Below are positions 16,087 through 23,710 of a stretch of 64,000 bases of DNA, piece by piece. Both the position numbers and the translations under genes were made by a program. The notes below the pieces were generated by a model. It did no database searches. It had not been told where the DNA came from and was given only the letters and a program-made list of their open reading frames with translations. Source of the stretch: Kitasatospora sp. NA04385. Its GTDB lineage: Bacteria > Actinomycetota > Actinomycetes > Streptomycetales > Streptomycetaceae. The stretch covers positions 1,920,740 through 1,984,739 of the forward strand of contig NZ_CP054919.1 in NCBI RefSeq assembly GCF_013364235.1, written 5' to 3'. The stretch's first letter is position 1, and each line of letters opens with the position of its first letter.

Positions 16087-17675
16087 GGCTGGTCCTTCAC
16101 GGTCGTGCGGGTGTCGGTGGCGCGGGTGCCGGTGGCAGGGCGGCCGGTGGCAGGGCTGCCGGTGGCAGGGCTGCCGGTGGCGCGGGTCCGGTCGGCGGCG
16201 GCCGACCACAGGTGGTGCAGGGCGTAGGAGCGCCAGGGCGCCCAGCGGGCGGAGCGTTCGGCGGCGGCCCGCGGTTCGCCGCTCTCGCCGAGCGCGCGCA
16301 GGCCGTCGCGGACGCCGATGTCGGTGGGGAGGAACACGTCCGGGTCGGCGAGGGCGCGCATCCGCAGGTAGCCGACCGTCCACGGGCCGATGCCGGGCAG
16401 GGCGAGCAGTTCGGCGGCGGCCTGTTCGCGGTCCACGCCGGGGTCGAGCCGGACGGTGCCGTCGGCGAGCGCCGCGCACAGGCCGAGCAGGGCGCGGCGC
16501 CGGGCCTGCGGCATCGCCAGGTGTTCCGGGTCGGCGGCGGCCAGCGCGGCGGCGGTGGGGAACAGCAGGCGCAGTCCGCCGTCGGGGGCGGGCAGCGCGG
16601 TGCCGTAGCGCTCGGCGAGCCGGCCGGCCAGGGTGCGGGCGGCGGCCACGGTGACCTGCTGGCCGAGCACGGCGCGGACGGCGAGTTCGTGCGGGTCGAC
16701 GTGGCCGGGCGAGCGCAGTCCGGGGCGGGCGGCGGCGAGCGGGGCGAGCAGCGGGTCGGCGGCGAGGCGGGCGTCCACCGCGTCCGGGTCGGCGTCCAGG
16801 TCGAACAGGGCGCGCAGCCGGTGCACGGCGGTGGTCAGGTCGCGCAGGTCGGTGAGGGTGAGCCGGCAGTCCAGCCAGCCGCGGTCGGGGCGGTCGCCCG
16901 GGGCGAGCCCGTCGACCTCGGCCAGGCCCTGCCCGTACGGGAGGGCCAGCGTGCGCCGGTAGGTGCGGACGCCGGGGAGCGGGCCGGGGACGACCTCCTC
17001 GACGCCGGGGACGGCCCGCAGCGCGAGGAAGTCGAGCAGGTGGCCGGTGTCGGCGGCGCCCCGGTAGGCCAGCCGCAGGGCGAGCGTGCCGCCCCCGGCG
17101 GGGCTGCGGCGGTGGCCGCCGTGCTCGGTGCGCAGCGCGGACGGGGTGCGGTCGTACACCTCGCGGATGGTGTCGTTGAACTGCCGGACGGAGGCGAAGC
17201 CGGCCGCGAACGCCACGTCGGTGACCGGCAGTTCGGTGGTCTGCAGGAGCAGCCGGGCGGTCTGGGCGCGCTGGGCGCGGGCCAGCGCGAGCGGGCCGGC
17301 GCCGAGTTCGGCGGTCAGCTGCCGCTGGAGCTGCCGGGAGCTGTAGCCGAGCCGGGAGGCCAGGCCGGCGACGCCCTCGCGGTCGACCACGCCGTCCCCG
17401 ATCAGGCGCATGGCGCGGCCGACCAGGTCGGCGCGGTGGTTCCACTCGGGCGAGCCGGGCACGGAGTCCGGCCGGCAGCGGCGGCAGGCCCGGTAGCCGG
17501 CGCCCTGGGCGGCGGCCGCGGTGGGGTAGAAGGTGCAGTTGGTGCGCTTGGGGGTGGTGGCCGGGCAGCTCGGACGGCAGTAGATGCCGGTGGTCCGCAC
17601 CGCCGTGAAGAACACCCCGTCGAAGCGGGCGTCCCGGCTGTCCACGGCCCGGTACCTGGTCTCGTCGTCGATCAC
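16083..17675 (-). CDS. alkA: Ada-like regulator fused to AlkA DNA-3-methyladenine glycosylase
   Basis: 530-residue fusion. GTG start VIDDETRYRAVDSRDARF. Residues ~10-75 are the Ada zinc/methyl-acceptor domain, with IYCRPSCPA and YRACRRCRPD supplying four cysteines. Residues ~85-185 form an AraC-type HTH (LASRLGYSSRQLQRQL, DVAFAAGFASVRQFNDTIRE). Residues ~200-500 are AlkA: an N-terminal beta domain and the HhH-GPD part with ALPGIGPWTVGYLRMRALAD, DVFLPTDIGV carrying the catalytic Asp. The tail is a 5-residue repeat (ATGSP/ATGRP) encoded by 15-bp repeats. It senses and repairs alkylated DNA and probably activates its own operon with ogt. Confidence 0.95.
   Translation of the reverse strand: MIDDETRYRAVDSRDARFDGVFFTAVRTTGIYCRPSCPATTPKRTNCTFYPTAAAAQGAGYRACRRCRPDSVPGSPEWNHRADLVGRAMRLIGDGVVDREGVAGLASRLGYSSRQLQRQLTAELGAGPLALARAQRAQTARLLLQTTELPVTDVAFAAGFASVRQFNDTIREVYDRTPSALRTEHGGHRRSPAGGGTLALRLAYRGAADTGHLLDFLALRAVPGVEEVVPGPLPGVRTYRRTLALPYGQGLAEVDGLAPGDRPDRGWLDCRLTLTDLRDLTTAVHRLRALFDLDADPDAVDARLAADPLLAPLAAARPGLRSPGHVDPHELAVRAVLGQQVTVAAARTLAGRLAERYGTALPAPDGGLRLLFPTAAALAAADPEHLAMPQARRRALLGLCAALADGTVRLDPGVDREQAAAELLALPGIGPWTVGYLRMRALADPDVFLPTDIGVRDGLRALGESGEPRAAAERSARWAPWRSYALHHLWSAAADRTRATGSPATGSPATGRPATGTRATDTRTTVKDQP
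16128..16187. repeat. Four tandem 15-bp repeats in the alkA 3' end
   Basis: Units of GCCGGTGGCAGGGCT with minor changes at 16128, 16143, 16158 and 16173. They encode the ATGSP-type tail of the Ada/AlkA protein and keep the reading frame whatever the copy number. Confidence 0.8.
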
Positions 17676-17865
17676 GCCTTCCAGTCTGCGCGATCCCCGG
17701 GGCGCCGACTGGCGGGAATCGGACATCGCCGTGGCGGGCGCCGAACCGGCCGTTCCGCATCGGGGCGGGTTCTCCCGAACCGGATGCGCGGGTTCCTCTG
17801 GTGGCGGCGTTCCGGCGTCGATAGCGTGCGAACACCATTCACCGCGTCCATGAACTGGAGTGCGC

Positions 17866-17946
17866 ATGAACAAGAACTCCGTACGCCCGGACAAGTCGGC
17901 CGAGTGCGGCGGCTGGTTCCCCTTCGGGTGGTTCCCCTTCGCCTGA
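17866..17946 (+). CDS. 26-residue orphan peptide with WFPFGWFPFA tail
   Basis: A complete short gene: GGAG at 17857-17860, five bases, ATG, 26 codons, TGA. The product opens MNKNSVRPDKSAECGG and ends in a duplicated aromatic block WFPFGWFPFA. A basic, soluble leader followed by a Cys-Gly-Gly and an aromatic core resembles a ribosomally made peptide precursor. A perfect 15-bp hairpin follows 22 bases later and TAGCGT (17822-17827) could be its -10. No modification enzyme, protease or exporter is adjacent (Ada/AlkA on one side, RsgA on the other). I do not recognise the family. A leader peptide or chance ORF are alternatives. Confidence 0.5.
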   Translation: MNKNSVRPDKSAECGGWFPFGWFPFA

Positions 17947-17968
17947 GCACCGCCCTGCCGGTGACGCG

Positions 17969-18010
17969 ACGGCCCGGGCCCGCACCCCGCGAGGGGCGGG
18001 CCCGGGCCGT
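17969..18010. terminator. Strong hairpin between the orphan peptide gene and rsgA
   Basis: ACGGCCCGGGCCCGC pairs perfectly with GCGGGCCCGGGCCGT (15 bp), and the loop itself can pair CCCC with GGGG around GCGA. It would stop transcription from both the peptide gene and convergent rsgA. Confidence 0.8.
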
Positions 18011-18022
18011 CGGCGCGCGGGG

Positions 18023-19159
18023 TCAGGGCCTGGGGTGGGAGCGGGCCGCCTTCGTGAGGTTCTTGCGGTGGCGGGCGCGTTCGGCGCGCAGGCGGGCGTC
18101 GGTGCGGGCGGCGATCCAGTCGTTCTCGCGCTGGAGCTTGAGGTAGCTCTCCCAGCGGCGCTCGGGGAGGGTGCCGTCGGCGAGGGCGGCGCGGACCGCG
18201 CAGCGGGGCTCGGTGCGGTGGGAGCAGTCGGCGTAGCGGCAGTCGGCGGCGATGGCGCTGATGTCGGCGAAGGCCTGGTCGATGCCCTCGCCGCCGAAGA
18301 GGCCGACGCCGCGCAGGCCGGGGGTGTCGATGACGGCGCCGCCGCCGGGGATCGGGACGAGCTCGCGGACGGTGGTGGTGTGGCGGCCCTTCTCGTCCAC
18401 CGAGCGGACCTGCTGGACCGTCATCGCGGCCGTCCCGGTGAGCGCGTTGGTGAGGGTGGACTTGCCGGCGCCGGACTGGCCGATCAGGGCGCAGGAGCCG
18501 GTGGCCCGGGCGCGCAGCGCGTCCATCCCCGCGCCGGTTCCGGCGCTGACCGTCAGGACGGTGACACCGGGTGCGATCGACTCCACGTCCGCCCGGACGA
18601 AGTCGCCGTCGTGGACCAGGTCGGACTTGGTCAGGACGATCAGCGGTTCGGCCCCGGACTCCCAGGCGAGGGCGAGCAGGCGCTCGATCCGGCCGGGATC
18701 GGGTTCCGCGGCGAGCGAGACGGCGATCAGTACGGTGTCGACGTTGGCGGCCAGGACCTGGCCTTCGGAGCGCTTGTGGGCGCCTTTGCGGATGATCGCG
18801 GTGGTGCGGGGCAGCACCGTCGCGAGGGCGGGTGCGGGCCGGGCGGCGGGGTCGTAGGCGACCCAGTCCCCGGTGCACGGGTTGTGCGCGGTGTCGGCCG
18901 TCATGACCGGGCGGGTGGCGGCGCGCCGCACGGCGGGCCCACCCGTCTCCGGGTCGACGAGCAGCACCTCGCAGCTGCCGCGGTCCATCCGGACGATCCG
19001 CCCGGGGAGCAGCCCGGACGCGGCGAGCGGGGCGAACGCGGCGGCCCGCCCGTCCGTCCAGCCGAGCCCGGCGAGCGGGTGCGCGGAAGCGGTGCGGGGG
19101 TGGTCGGGAGCGGTGACGGGGTGGTCGGGAGCGGTGACGGGGTCGTGCACGGTGATCAA
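18023..19159 (-). CDS. rsgA: Ribosome small subunit-dependent GTPase
   Basis: 378-residue circularly permuted GTPase that helps mature the 30S subunit. An OB-fold region (~50-120) precedes the GTPase motifs in permuted order: LTKSD (G4), GQSGAGKST (G1), the switch region RHTTTVRELV, and DTPGLRGVG (G3). The C-terminal zinc knuckle is CRYADCSHRTEPRC. The N-terminus carries a small duplicated segment (HPVTAPDHP) from tandem DNA repeats near 19090-19140, typical of the larger actinobacterial RsgA/YjeQ paralogues. Identity is firm; the start ATG at 19159 is the first in frame and could be slightly downstream. Confidence 0.93.
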   Translation of the reverse strand: MITVHDPVTAPDHPVTAPDHPRTASAHPLAGLGWTDGRAAAFAPLAASGLLPGRIVRMDRGSCEVLLVDPETGGPAVRRAATRPVMTADTAHNPCTGDWVAYDPAARPAPALATVLPRTTAIIRKGAHKRSEGQVLAANVDTVLIAVSLAAEPDPGRIERLLALAWESGAEPLIVLTKSDLVHDGDFVRADVESIAPGVTVLTVSAGTGAGMDALRARATGSCALIGQSGAGKSTLTNALTGTAAMTVQQVRSVDEKGRHTTTVRELVPIPGGGAVIDTPGLRGVGLFGGEGIDQAFADISAIAADCRYADCSHRTEPRCAVRAALADGTLPERRWESYLKLQRENDWIAARTDARLRAERARHRKNLTKAARSHPRP

Positions 19160-19340
19160 CGGGGACCCTTCGGGGGAACGGGCGGCCCCGGCCGGTCGGC
19201 GTCAGCGCGTGGGCGACGCCGGAAGACGGCGGACCGGGAGCCAGGGGGTGACGGACTCGGTGGACTTCCGAACGCGGGGGAAAACACCTGCGTGAACCGG
19301 CCTCACGGCCCTCACCTCCTTCCTTCTCCGGACTCGCCTC

Positions 19341-19362
19341 GCGCACCCCGCCCGGGGTGCGC
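19341..19362. terminator. Hairpin after the YihY gene
   Basis: Perfect 10-bp stem GCGCACCCCG / CGGGGTGCGC with a two-base spacer, 67 bases past the stop of the leftward YihY gene and 180 bases before the rsgA start. The rest of the gap to rsgA shows no other clear signal. Confidence 0.55.
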
Positions 19363-19428
19363 TCGATCGGCGGACGCCACGCTAGCGGCCGCCCGCCGGC
19401 CGCGCCACCGGTTTTCCCGGGGCGCGGT

Positions 19429-20652
19429 TCACCGGCCCGGGCGGCGGCGGCGCTCGGTGCCGATCCGGCCGGCGATCCGGCGCCGGACGTCGCGGGGCGG
19501 CAGGAAGCCGGCCCAGCGCTCGGGGTACTCGCTGGGGACGGGGTGGTCGTCGTCCTCGTCGAAGAGCTCCTCGTCGTGGCCGTCGGCCAGGCCGAACTGG
19601 CGGGCCCGTTCGGCGCGTTCGACGGCGCGGCGGGCGGCCGCCTCCCGGCCGCGCTGGACGGCGGCGTCCTCGGCGATCCGCTCGTTCTCGGCCCGGGCGT
19701 CGGCGGTCTCGACGGTGGGCCAGCGGCGGTCGATGGCGGCGTTCATGGCGGCGCCGATGAGCACGGCCAGCGCCACCACGAAGATCCACAGCAGCACGGC
19801 GACGGGGGCGGCGAGCGAGCCGTAGACGGAGTGGCCCTCGACCGAGCTGACCAGGTAGAGCCGCAGGGCGACGCTGCACACCACCAGGACCAGCAGGGCG
19901 ACCAGCGCGCCGGGGATGTCCTCGCGCCAGGGCGTGGAGACCGGCACGGCCACGTGGTAGAGGGTGGTGAGGAAGACCACCAGCAGGATGATCGCGGCCG
20001 GCCAGTAGACCCCGGTGATCGCCCCGGCCCAGCTCGGGAAGGTGTTGATCAGCAGGCCGGGCCCGGCGACCAGCAGCGGCAGCACCAGCGAGCCGATGAC
20101 CAGGGCGCCGAGGTAGAGGCCCAGCGACATCAGCCGGGTCTTGACCAGGCCGCGCTTGCCGTCGAGGCCGTACATGACGGTGATGGTGTCGATGAAGATG
20201 TACAGCGCCCGGGAGCCGGACCAGAGCGAGAGCAGGAAGCCGATCGAGATCAGGTCGGGCCGGGCGCTGTCGAAGACGTCCTGCAGCAGGGGTTGGACGA
20301 TCTCGTCGATGGAGCTCTGTGAGAGCACCGTCCCAGCTGCTGAGACGATGTCGTTCTTGAGCTTGTCGATGGTGCCGGCGCCGAGGATGTCGTCGAGGTA
20401 GCCGAGGGTGCCGGCCAGGCAGAGCAGCAGCGGCGGGATGGACAGCAGGGTGAAGAAGGCCGCCTCCGCCGCGAGTCCGGTGACCCGGTACTCGACGCAG
20501 GTGTTGGTGGTGTCCTTCACCAGCGCCCACAGGGTGCCGTACCAGGTGGTTCGCTTGGCGGCGCGGCGCCGTCCGCCGCGTCGGCGGGAGGCCCGATCGC
20601 CGGCCGGCCCGGGTCCTTGGGCCGGGTGGGGGGTACTGCCTGCTCCTTGCAC
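19429..20652 (-). CDS. YihY/BrkB family inner-membrane protein
   Basis: About 407-residue integral membrane protein. After a basic N-terminus, YRVTGLAAEAAFFTLLSIPP marks the YihY/virulence factor BrkB domain. Roughly six membrane segments follow, e.g. LGLYLGALVIGSLVLPLLVA, PAAIILLVVFLTTLYHVAV, LVALLVLVVCSVALRLYLV and VAVLLWIFVVALAVLIGAAM. The C-terminal ~100 residues are charged and cytoplasmic. The function of the family is unsettled. GTG at 20652 is chosen; GTG at 20694 is possible, and neither has a well-spaced ribosome site. Confidence 0.9.
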   Translation of the reverse strand: MQGAGSTPHPAQGPGPAGDRASRRRGGRRRAAKRTTWYGTLWALVKDTTNTCVEYRVTGLAAEAAFFTLLSIPPLLLCLAGTLGYLDDILGAGTIDKLKNDIVSAAGTVLSQSSIDEIVQPLLQDVFDSARPDLISIGFLLSLWSGSRALYIFIDTITVMYGLDGKRGLVKTRLMSLGLYLGALVIGSLVLPLLVAGPGLLINTFPSWAGAITGVYWPAAIILLVVFLTTLYHVAVPVSTPWREDIPGALVALLVLVVCSVALRLYLVSSVEGHSVYGSLAAPVAVLLWIFVVALAVLIGAAMNAAIDRRWPTVETADARAENERIAEDAAVQRGREAAARRAVERAERARQFGLADGHDEELFDEDDDHPVPSEYPERWAGFLPPRDVRRRIAGRIGTERRRRPGR

Positions 20653-20789
20653 GCCCCTACGGTATCGGCCCGGGCCGCGCGGCCGGTGCGCCACCGGCCC
20701 GAACCGGCGGCGGGCGGGGCCCGGAGCAGCGGCAGTTCGGGCTTCGTCCCACCATGCGGAACGCTGGAGTCCAGGATTCGGACGTTAGT

Positions 20790-20819
20790 GGACCGCGAGT
20801 CGCTCGCCGTGCGAATCTC
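20790..20819 (+). promoter_or_regulatory. Probable promoter of the sulfur-assimilation operon
   Basis: TGGACC (20790-20795) and GAATCT (20814-20819) are separated by 18 bases. The -10 ends five bases before the leader-peptide ATG, consistent with a leaderless transcript. Weak consensus; placed mainly by the leader gene. Confidence 0.35.
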
Positions 20820-20824
20820 TTGCC

Positions 20825-20908
20825 ATGTCTAGCGCCGGAACCACCCTAGTTGGCCGACTCCACGTCGACCTCCTTCGCGTGTCCAGCGCCATCTGTCCGG
20901 TGACCTGA
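20825..20908 (+). CDS. Cysteine-type leader peptide upstream of sulfite reductase
   Basis: 27-residue peptide starting MSSAGTTLVG and containing RLHVDLLRVSSAIC, ending PVT. Short peptides with the core R-x-HVDL-x-R-V-S-S-A-x-C are common upstream of sulfur genes in streptomycetes and are annotated as putative attenuation leader peptides. It has no ribosome site and is probably leaderless. The peptide stop lies 176 bases before the sulfite reductase start. The likely role is to sense cysteinyl-tRNA supply through ribosome stalling at the Cys codon near the end. The RNA structures involved were not worked out. Confidence 0.75.
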   Translation: MSSAGTTLVGRLHVDLLRVSSAICPVT

Positions 20909-21084
20909 GCCCTCCGTACGCCGCACCGCACCGGCGCCATCCCCGCCGTCGCGGATGTGCGCAAGACCCGCCCGGCCAGCGTCACCCCTCCCGCCGCCTG
21001 CGTAGAACGCCGCAGGTGGGAGCGGAGCGCGTCCGGGGACCGCCAGCACCTCGCACCTGCCAAGCCGCTCAAAGGACTGACACC

Positions 21085-22806
21085 ATGGCCCGCACTCCCG
21101 AAACGGTCGAGCCTCAGGACGGCGCCGCCCCCGCGGCCCGCCCCGCCGCCCGCAAGGTGACCCGCCACCGCGGCGAGGGCCAGTGGGGCATGGGGCACTT
21201 CACGCCGCTCAACGGCAACGAGCAGTTCAAGAAGGACGACGACGGTCTCAACGTGCGGACGCGGATCGAGACGATCTACGCCCACACCGGCTTCGCCGGG
21301 ATCGACCCCAACGACCTGCGCGGCCGGATGCGCTGGTGGGGCCTGTACACCCAGCGCAAGCAGGGCATCGAGGGCGGCAAGACCGCCGTCCTGGAGCCGC
21401 ACGAGCTCGAGGACGAGTTCTTCATGATGCGGGTGCGCATCGACGGCGGCCAGCTGACGGTGGCCCAGCTGAAGGCGATCGGCGAGGTCTCCGAGCAGTA
21501 CGCCCGCGGCACCGCCGACCTGACGGACCGGCAGAACGTCCAGTACCACTGGGTGCGGATCGAGGACGTCCCGGCGATCTGGCAGAAGCTGGAGGCCGTC
21601 GGCCTGTCCACCACCGAGGCGTGCGGCGACTGCCCGCGCGTGGTGATCGGCTCCCCCGTCGCGGGCATCGCCGAGGACGAGATCATCGACGGCTCCTGGG
21701 CGATCGACGAGATCCACCGCCGCTACATCGGCAGCAAGGAGTTCTCCAACCTGCCGCGCAAGTTCAAGACGGCGATCTCCGGCTCGCCGCTGCTCGACGT
21801 GGTGCACGAGATCAACGACATCGCCTTCGTCGGCGTGGTCCACCCCGAGCACGGCCCGGGCTTCGACCTGTGGGTCGGCGGCGGCCTGTCCACCAACCCG
21901 AAGCTGGGCGTGCGGCTCGGCGCCTGGGTGCCGCTGGAGGAGGTCCCGGACGTCTGGGCCGGCGTGATCGGGATCTTCCGCGACTACGGCTACCGCCGCC
22001 TGCGCAACCGCGCCCGGTTGAAGTTCCTGGTCGCCGACTGGGGCCCGGAGAAGTTCCGCCGGGTGCTGGAGGACGAGTACCTGAAGCGCGCGCTGGTCGA
22101 CGGCCCGGCGCCGCAGGAGCCCAGCAACCGCTGGCGCGACCACGTCGGCGTGCACCGGCAGAAGGACGGCAACTTCTACGTCGGCTTCGCCCCGCGGGTC
22201 GGCCGGGTCAACGGCAAGCTGCTCGGCCAGATCGCCGACCTGGCCGCCGAGCACGGCTCGGGCCGACTGGCCACCACCGTCGAGCAGAAGATGATCGTGC
22301 TCGACGTCGCCGAGGAGCAGGTCGCCCCCCTGGTGGCCGGCCTGGAGGCACTGGACCTGCGGGTCACCCCGTCCACCTTCCGCCGCGGCACGATGGCCTG
22401 CACCGGCATCGAGTACTGCAAGCTGGCGATCGTCGAGACCAAGGGCCGCGGCCAGTCCCTGATCGACGAACTGGAGCGCCGCCTGCCGGAGTTCGACGAG
22501 CCGCTGAGCATCAACATCAACGGCTGCCCGAACGCCTGCGCCCGCATCCAGACCGCCGACATCGGCCTCAAGGGCCAGCTGGTCGTCGACGCGAACGGCG
22601 AGCAGGTCGAGGGCTTCCAGGTGCACCTGGGCGGCGCGCTCGGCCTGGACGCCGGCTTCGGCCGCAAGGTCCGCGGCCTGAAGGTCACCAGCGCCGAACT
22701 GCCCGACTACGTCGAGCGGGTGCTGACCCGCTACCAGGCGGACCGCCAGGAGGGCGAGCGCTTCGCCCAGTGGACGGTCCGGGCCACCGAGGAGCAGCTG
22801 TCGTGA
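21085..22806 (+). CDS. sir: Ferredoxin-dependent sulfite reductase
   Basis: 573-residue siroheme and [4Fe-4S] enzyme reducing sulfite to sulfide in cysteine biosynthesis. Both ferredoxin-like half domains and catalytic halves are present. Cluster ligands are in TMACTGIEYCKLA and NINGCPNACAR. YTQRKQG and EACGDCPR match the positions of the Tyr-Cys pair seen in actinobacterial SirA/NirA proteins. ATG at 21085. It could in principle be a nitrite reductase, but the cysH-C-D-N neighbours make sulfite the substrate. It heads the sulfate assimilation operon behind a leader peptide. Confidence 0.95.
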   Translation: MARTPETVEPQDGAAPAARPAARKVTRHRGEGQWGMGHFTPLNGNEQFKKDDDGLNVRTRIETIYAHTGFAGIDPNDLRGRMRWWGLYTQRKQGIEGGKTAVLEPHELEDEFFMMRVRIDGGQLTVAQLKAIGEVSEQYARGTADLTDRQNVQYHWVRIEDVPAIWQKLEAVGLSTTEACGDCPRVVIGSPVAGIAEDEIIDGSWAIDEIHRRYIGSKEFSNLPRKFKTAISGSPLLDVVHEINDIAFVGVVHPEHGPGFDLWVGGGLSTNPKLGVRLGAWVPLEEVPDVWAGVIGIFRDYGYRRLRNRARLKFLVADWGPEKFRRVLEDEYLKRALVDGPAPQEPSNRWRDHVGVHRQKDGNFYVGFAPRVGRVNGKLLGQIADLAAEHGSGRLATTVEQKMIVLDVAEEQVAPLVAGLEALDLRVTPSTFRRGTMACTGIEYCKLAIVETKGRGQSLIDELERRLPEFDEPLSININGCPNACARIQTADIGLKGQLVVDANGEQVEGFQVHLGGALGLDAGFGRKVRGLKVTSAELPDYVERVLTRYQADRQEGERFAQWTVRATEEQLS

Positions 22807-22979
22807 GCGAACGTGCCGCGCCCTTCTACTGCCCGTACTGCGGGGACGAGGACCTGCGCCCGTCCGAGAGCGGCCACGGCGCGTGGGAATGCCGGGCGTG
22901 CCGCCGGGGCTTCCAGTTGAAGTTCCTCGGACTGCTGTCAACGACCGACGGGGGTAACGGACATGACGACCGCGACTGA
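22803..22979 (+). CDS. Small zinc-ribbon protein in the sulfite reductase operon
   Basis: 58-residue protein starting with GTG overlapping the sulfite reductase stop (GTGA), beginning VSERAAPFYCPYCGDEDLRP. CPYCG and CRAC form a four-cysteine zinc ribbon, and a hydrophobic GFQLKFLGLL follows. Its 3' end overlaps the cysH start by 17 bases, so it is tightly embedded in the operon. No function is assigned; binding to or maturation of the reductase or reductase partner is only a guess. Confidence 0.78.
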   Translation: MSERAAPFYCPYCGDEDLRPSESGHGAWECRACRRGFQLKFLGLLSTTDGGNGHDDRD

Positions 22980-23661
22980 CTACGAGGCGATAGCCGTCGC
23001 CGCGGGCCGCGAGCTGGAGGAGGCCACCGCGCAGGACGTCCTGCGCTGGGCGGCCGACACCTTCGGCAAGCGGTTCTGCGTGACGTCCTCGATGGAGGAC
23101 GCGGTGGTCGCCCACCTGGCCTCCACCGCGCTGCCCGGCGTGGACGTGGTCTTCCTGGACACCGGCTACCACTTCCCGGAGACCATCGGCACCCGGGACG
23201 CGGTCGCCGCGACCATGCCGGTCAACGTGATCACGCTGACCCCGAAGCTCACCGTGGCCGAGCAGGACGCCCGGTACGGGCCGAACCTGCACGACCGCGA
23301 CCCGGACCAGTGCTGCTCGCTGCGCAAGGTCGAGCCGCTGAACCGCGGCCTGGGCGGCTACGACGCCTGGGCGACCGGCCTGCGCCGCGACGAGTCGCCG
23401 TCCCGCGCCAACACCCCCGTGGTGGCCTGGGACCCGAAGCGCCGCAAGGTGAAGATCGCCCCGATCGCCCGCTGGACCCAGGCCGACGTGGACGCGTACG
23501 TCCAGGCCAACGGGGTGCTGCTGAACCCGCTGCTGTGGGAGGGCTACACCTCGATCGGCTGCTCGCCGCTGTCCTGCACCGCCAAGCCCGGCGAGGGCGA
23601 GGAGGGCCGGGCCGGCCGCTGGGCGGGCTCCGGCAAGACCGAGTGCGGCATCCACCTCTGA
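22963..23661 (+). CDS. cysH: Phosphoadenylyl/adenylyl-sulfate reductase
   Basis: 232-residue enzyme reducing APS or PAPS to sulfite with thioredoxin. DTGYHFPETIGTRD and KLTVAEQDARYG are the nucleotide-binding regions. QCCSLRKVEPL and GCSPLSCT carry the paired cysteines of the iron-sulfur (assimilatory APS reductase) type, and KTECGIHL at the C-terminus has the catalytic Cys. The second Cys pair is spaced by four residues (C-SPLS-C) instead of the usual two, an oddity for cluster binding. A CysC kinase follows, so whether APS or PAPS is the substrate is not settled by sequence. Confidence 0.93.
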   Translation: MTTATDYEAIAVAAGRELEEATAQDVLRWAADTFGKRFCVTSSMEDAVVAHLASTALPGVDVVFLDTGYHFPETIGTRDAVAATMPVNVITLTPKLTVAEQDARYGPNLHDRDPDQCCSLRKVEPLNRGLGGYDAWATGLRRDESPSRANTPVVAWDPKRRKVKIAPIARWTQADVDAYVQANGVLLNPLLWEGYTSIGCSPLSCTAKPGEGEEGRAGRWAGSGKTECGIHL

Positions 23662-23710
23662 TCCGCGCCACCCACCGAACCACCGTCACCGACCTTCAGG
23701 AGTAACCACC

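Noticed and set aside
17866-17946. Full RiPP biosynthetic cluster around the WFPF peptide
   Set aside because: Neighbours are repair enzymes, RsgA and a YihY protein; no radical SAM, cyclase, protease, P450 or exporter is adjacent, so only the precursor-like peptide is reported.
19357-20322. Plus-strand frame rich in Gly, Asp and Gln opposite the YihY gene
   Set aside because: Shadow of the membrane protein on the minus strand; no ribosome site and no recognisable domain.
20909-21084. SAM or other riboswitch before sulfite reductase
   Set aside because: No SAM-I-like conserved core recognised; the leader peptide explains the region better.
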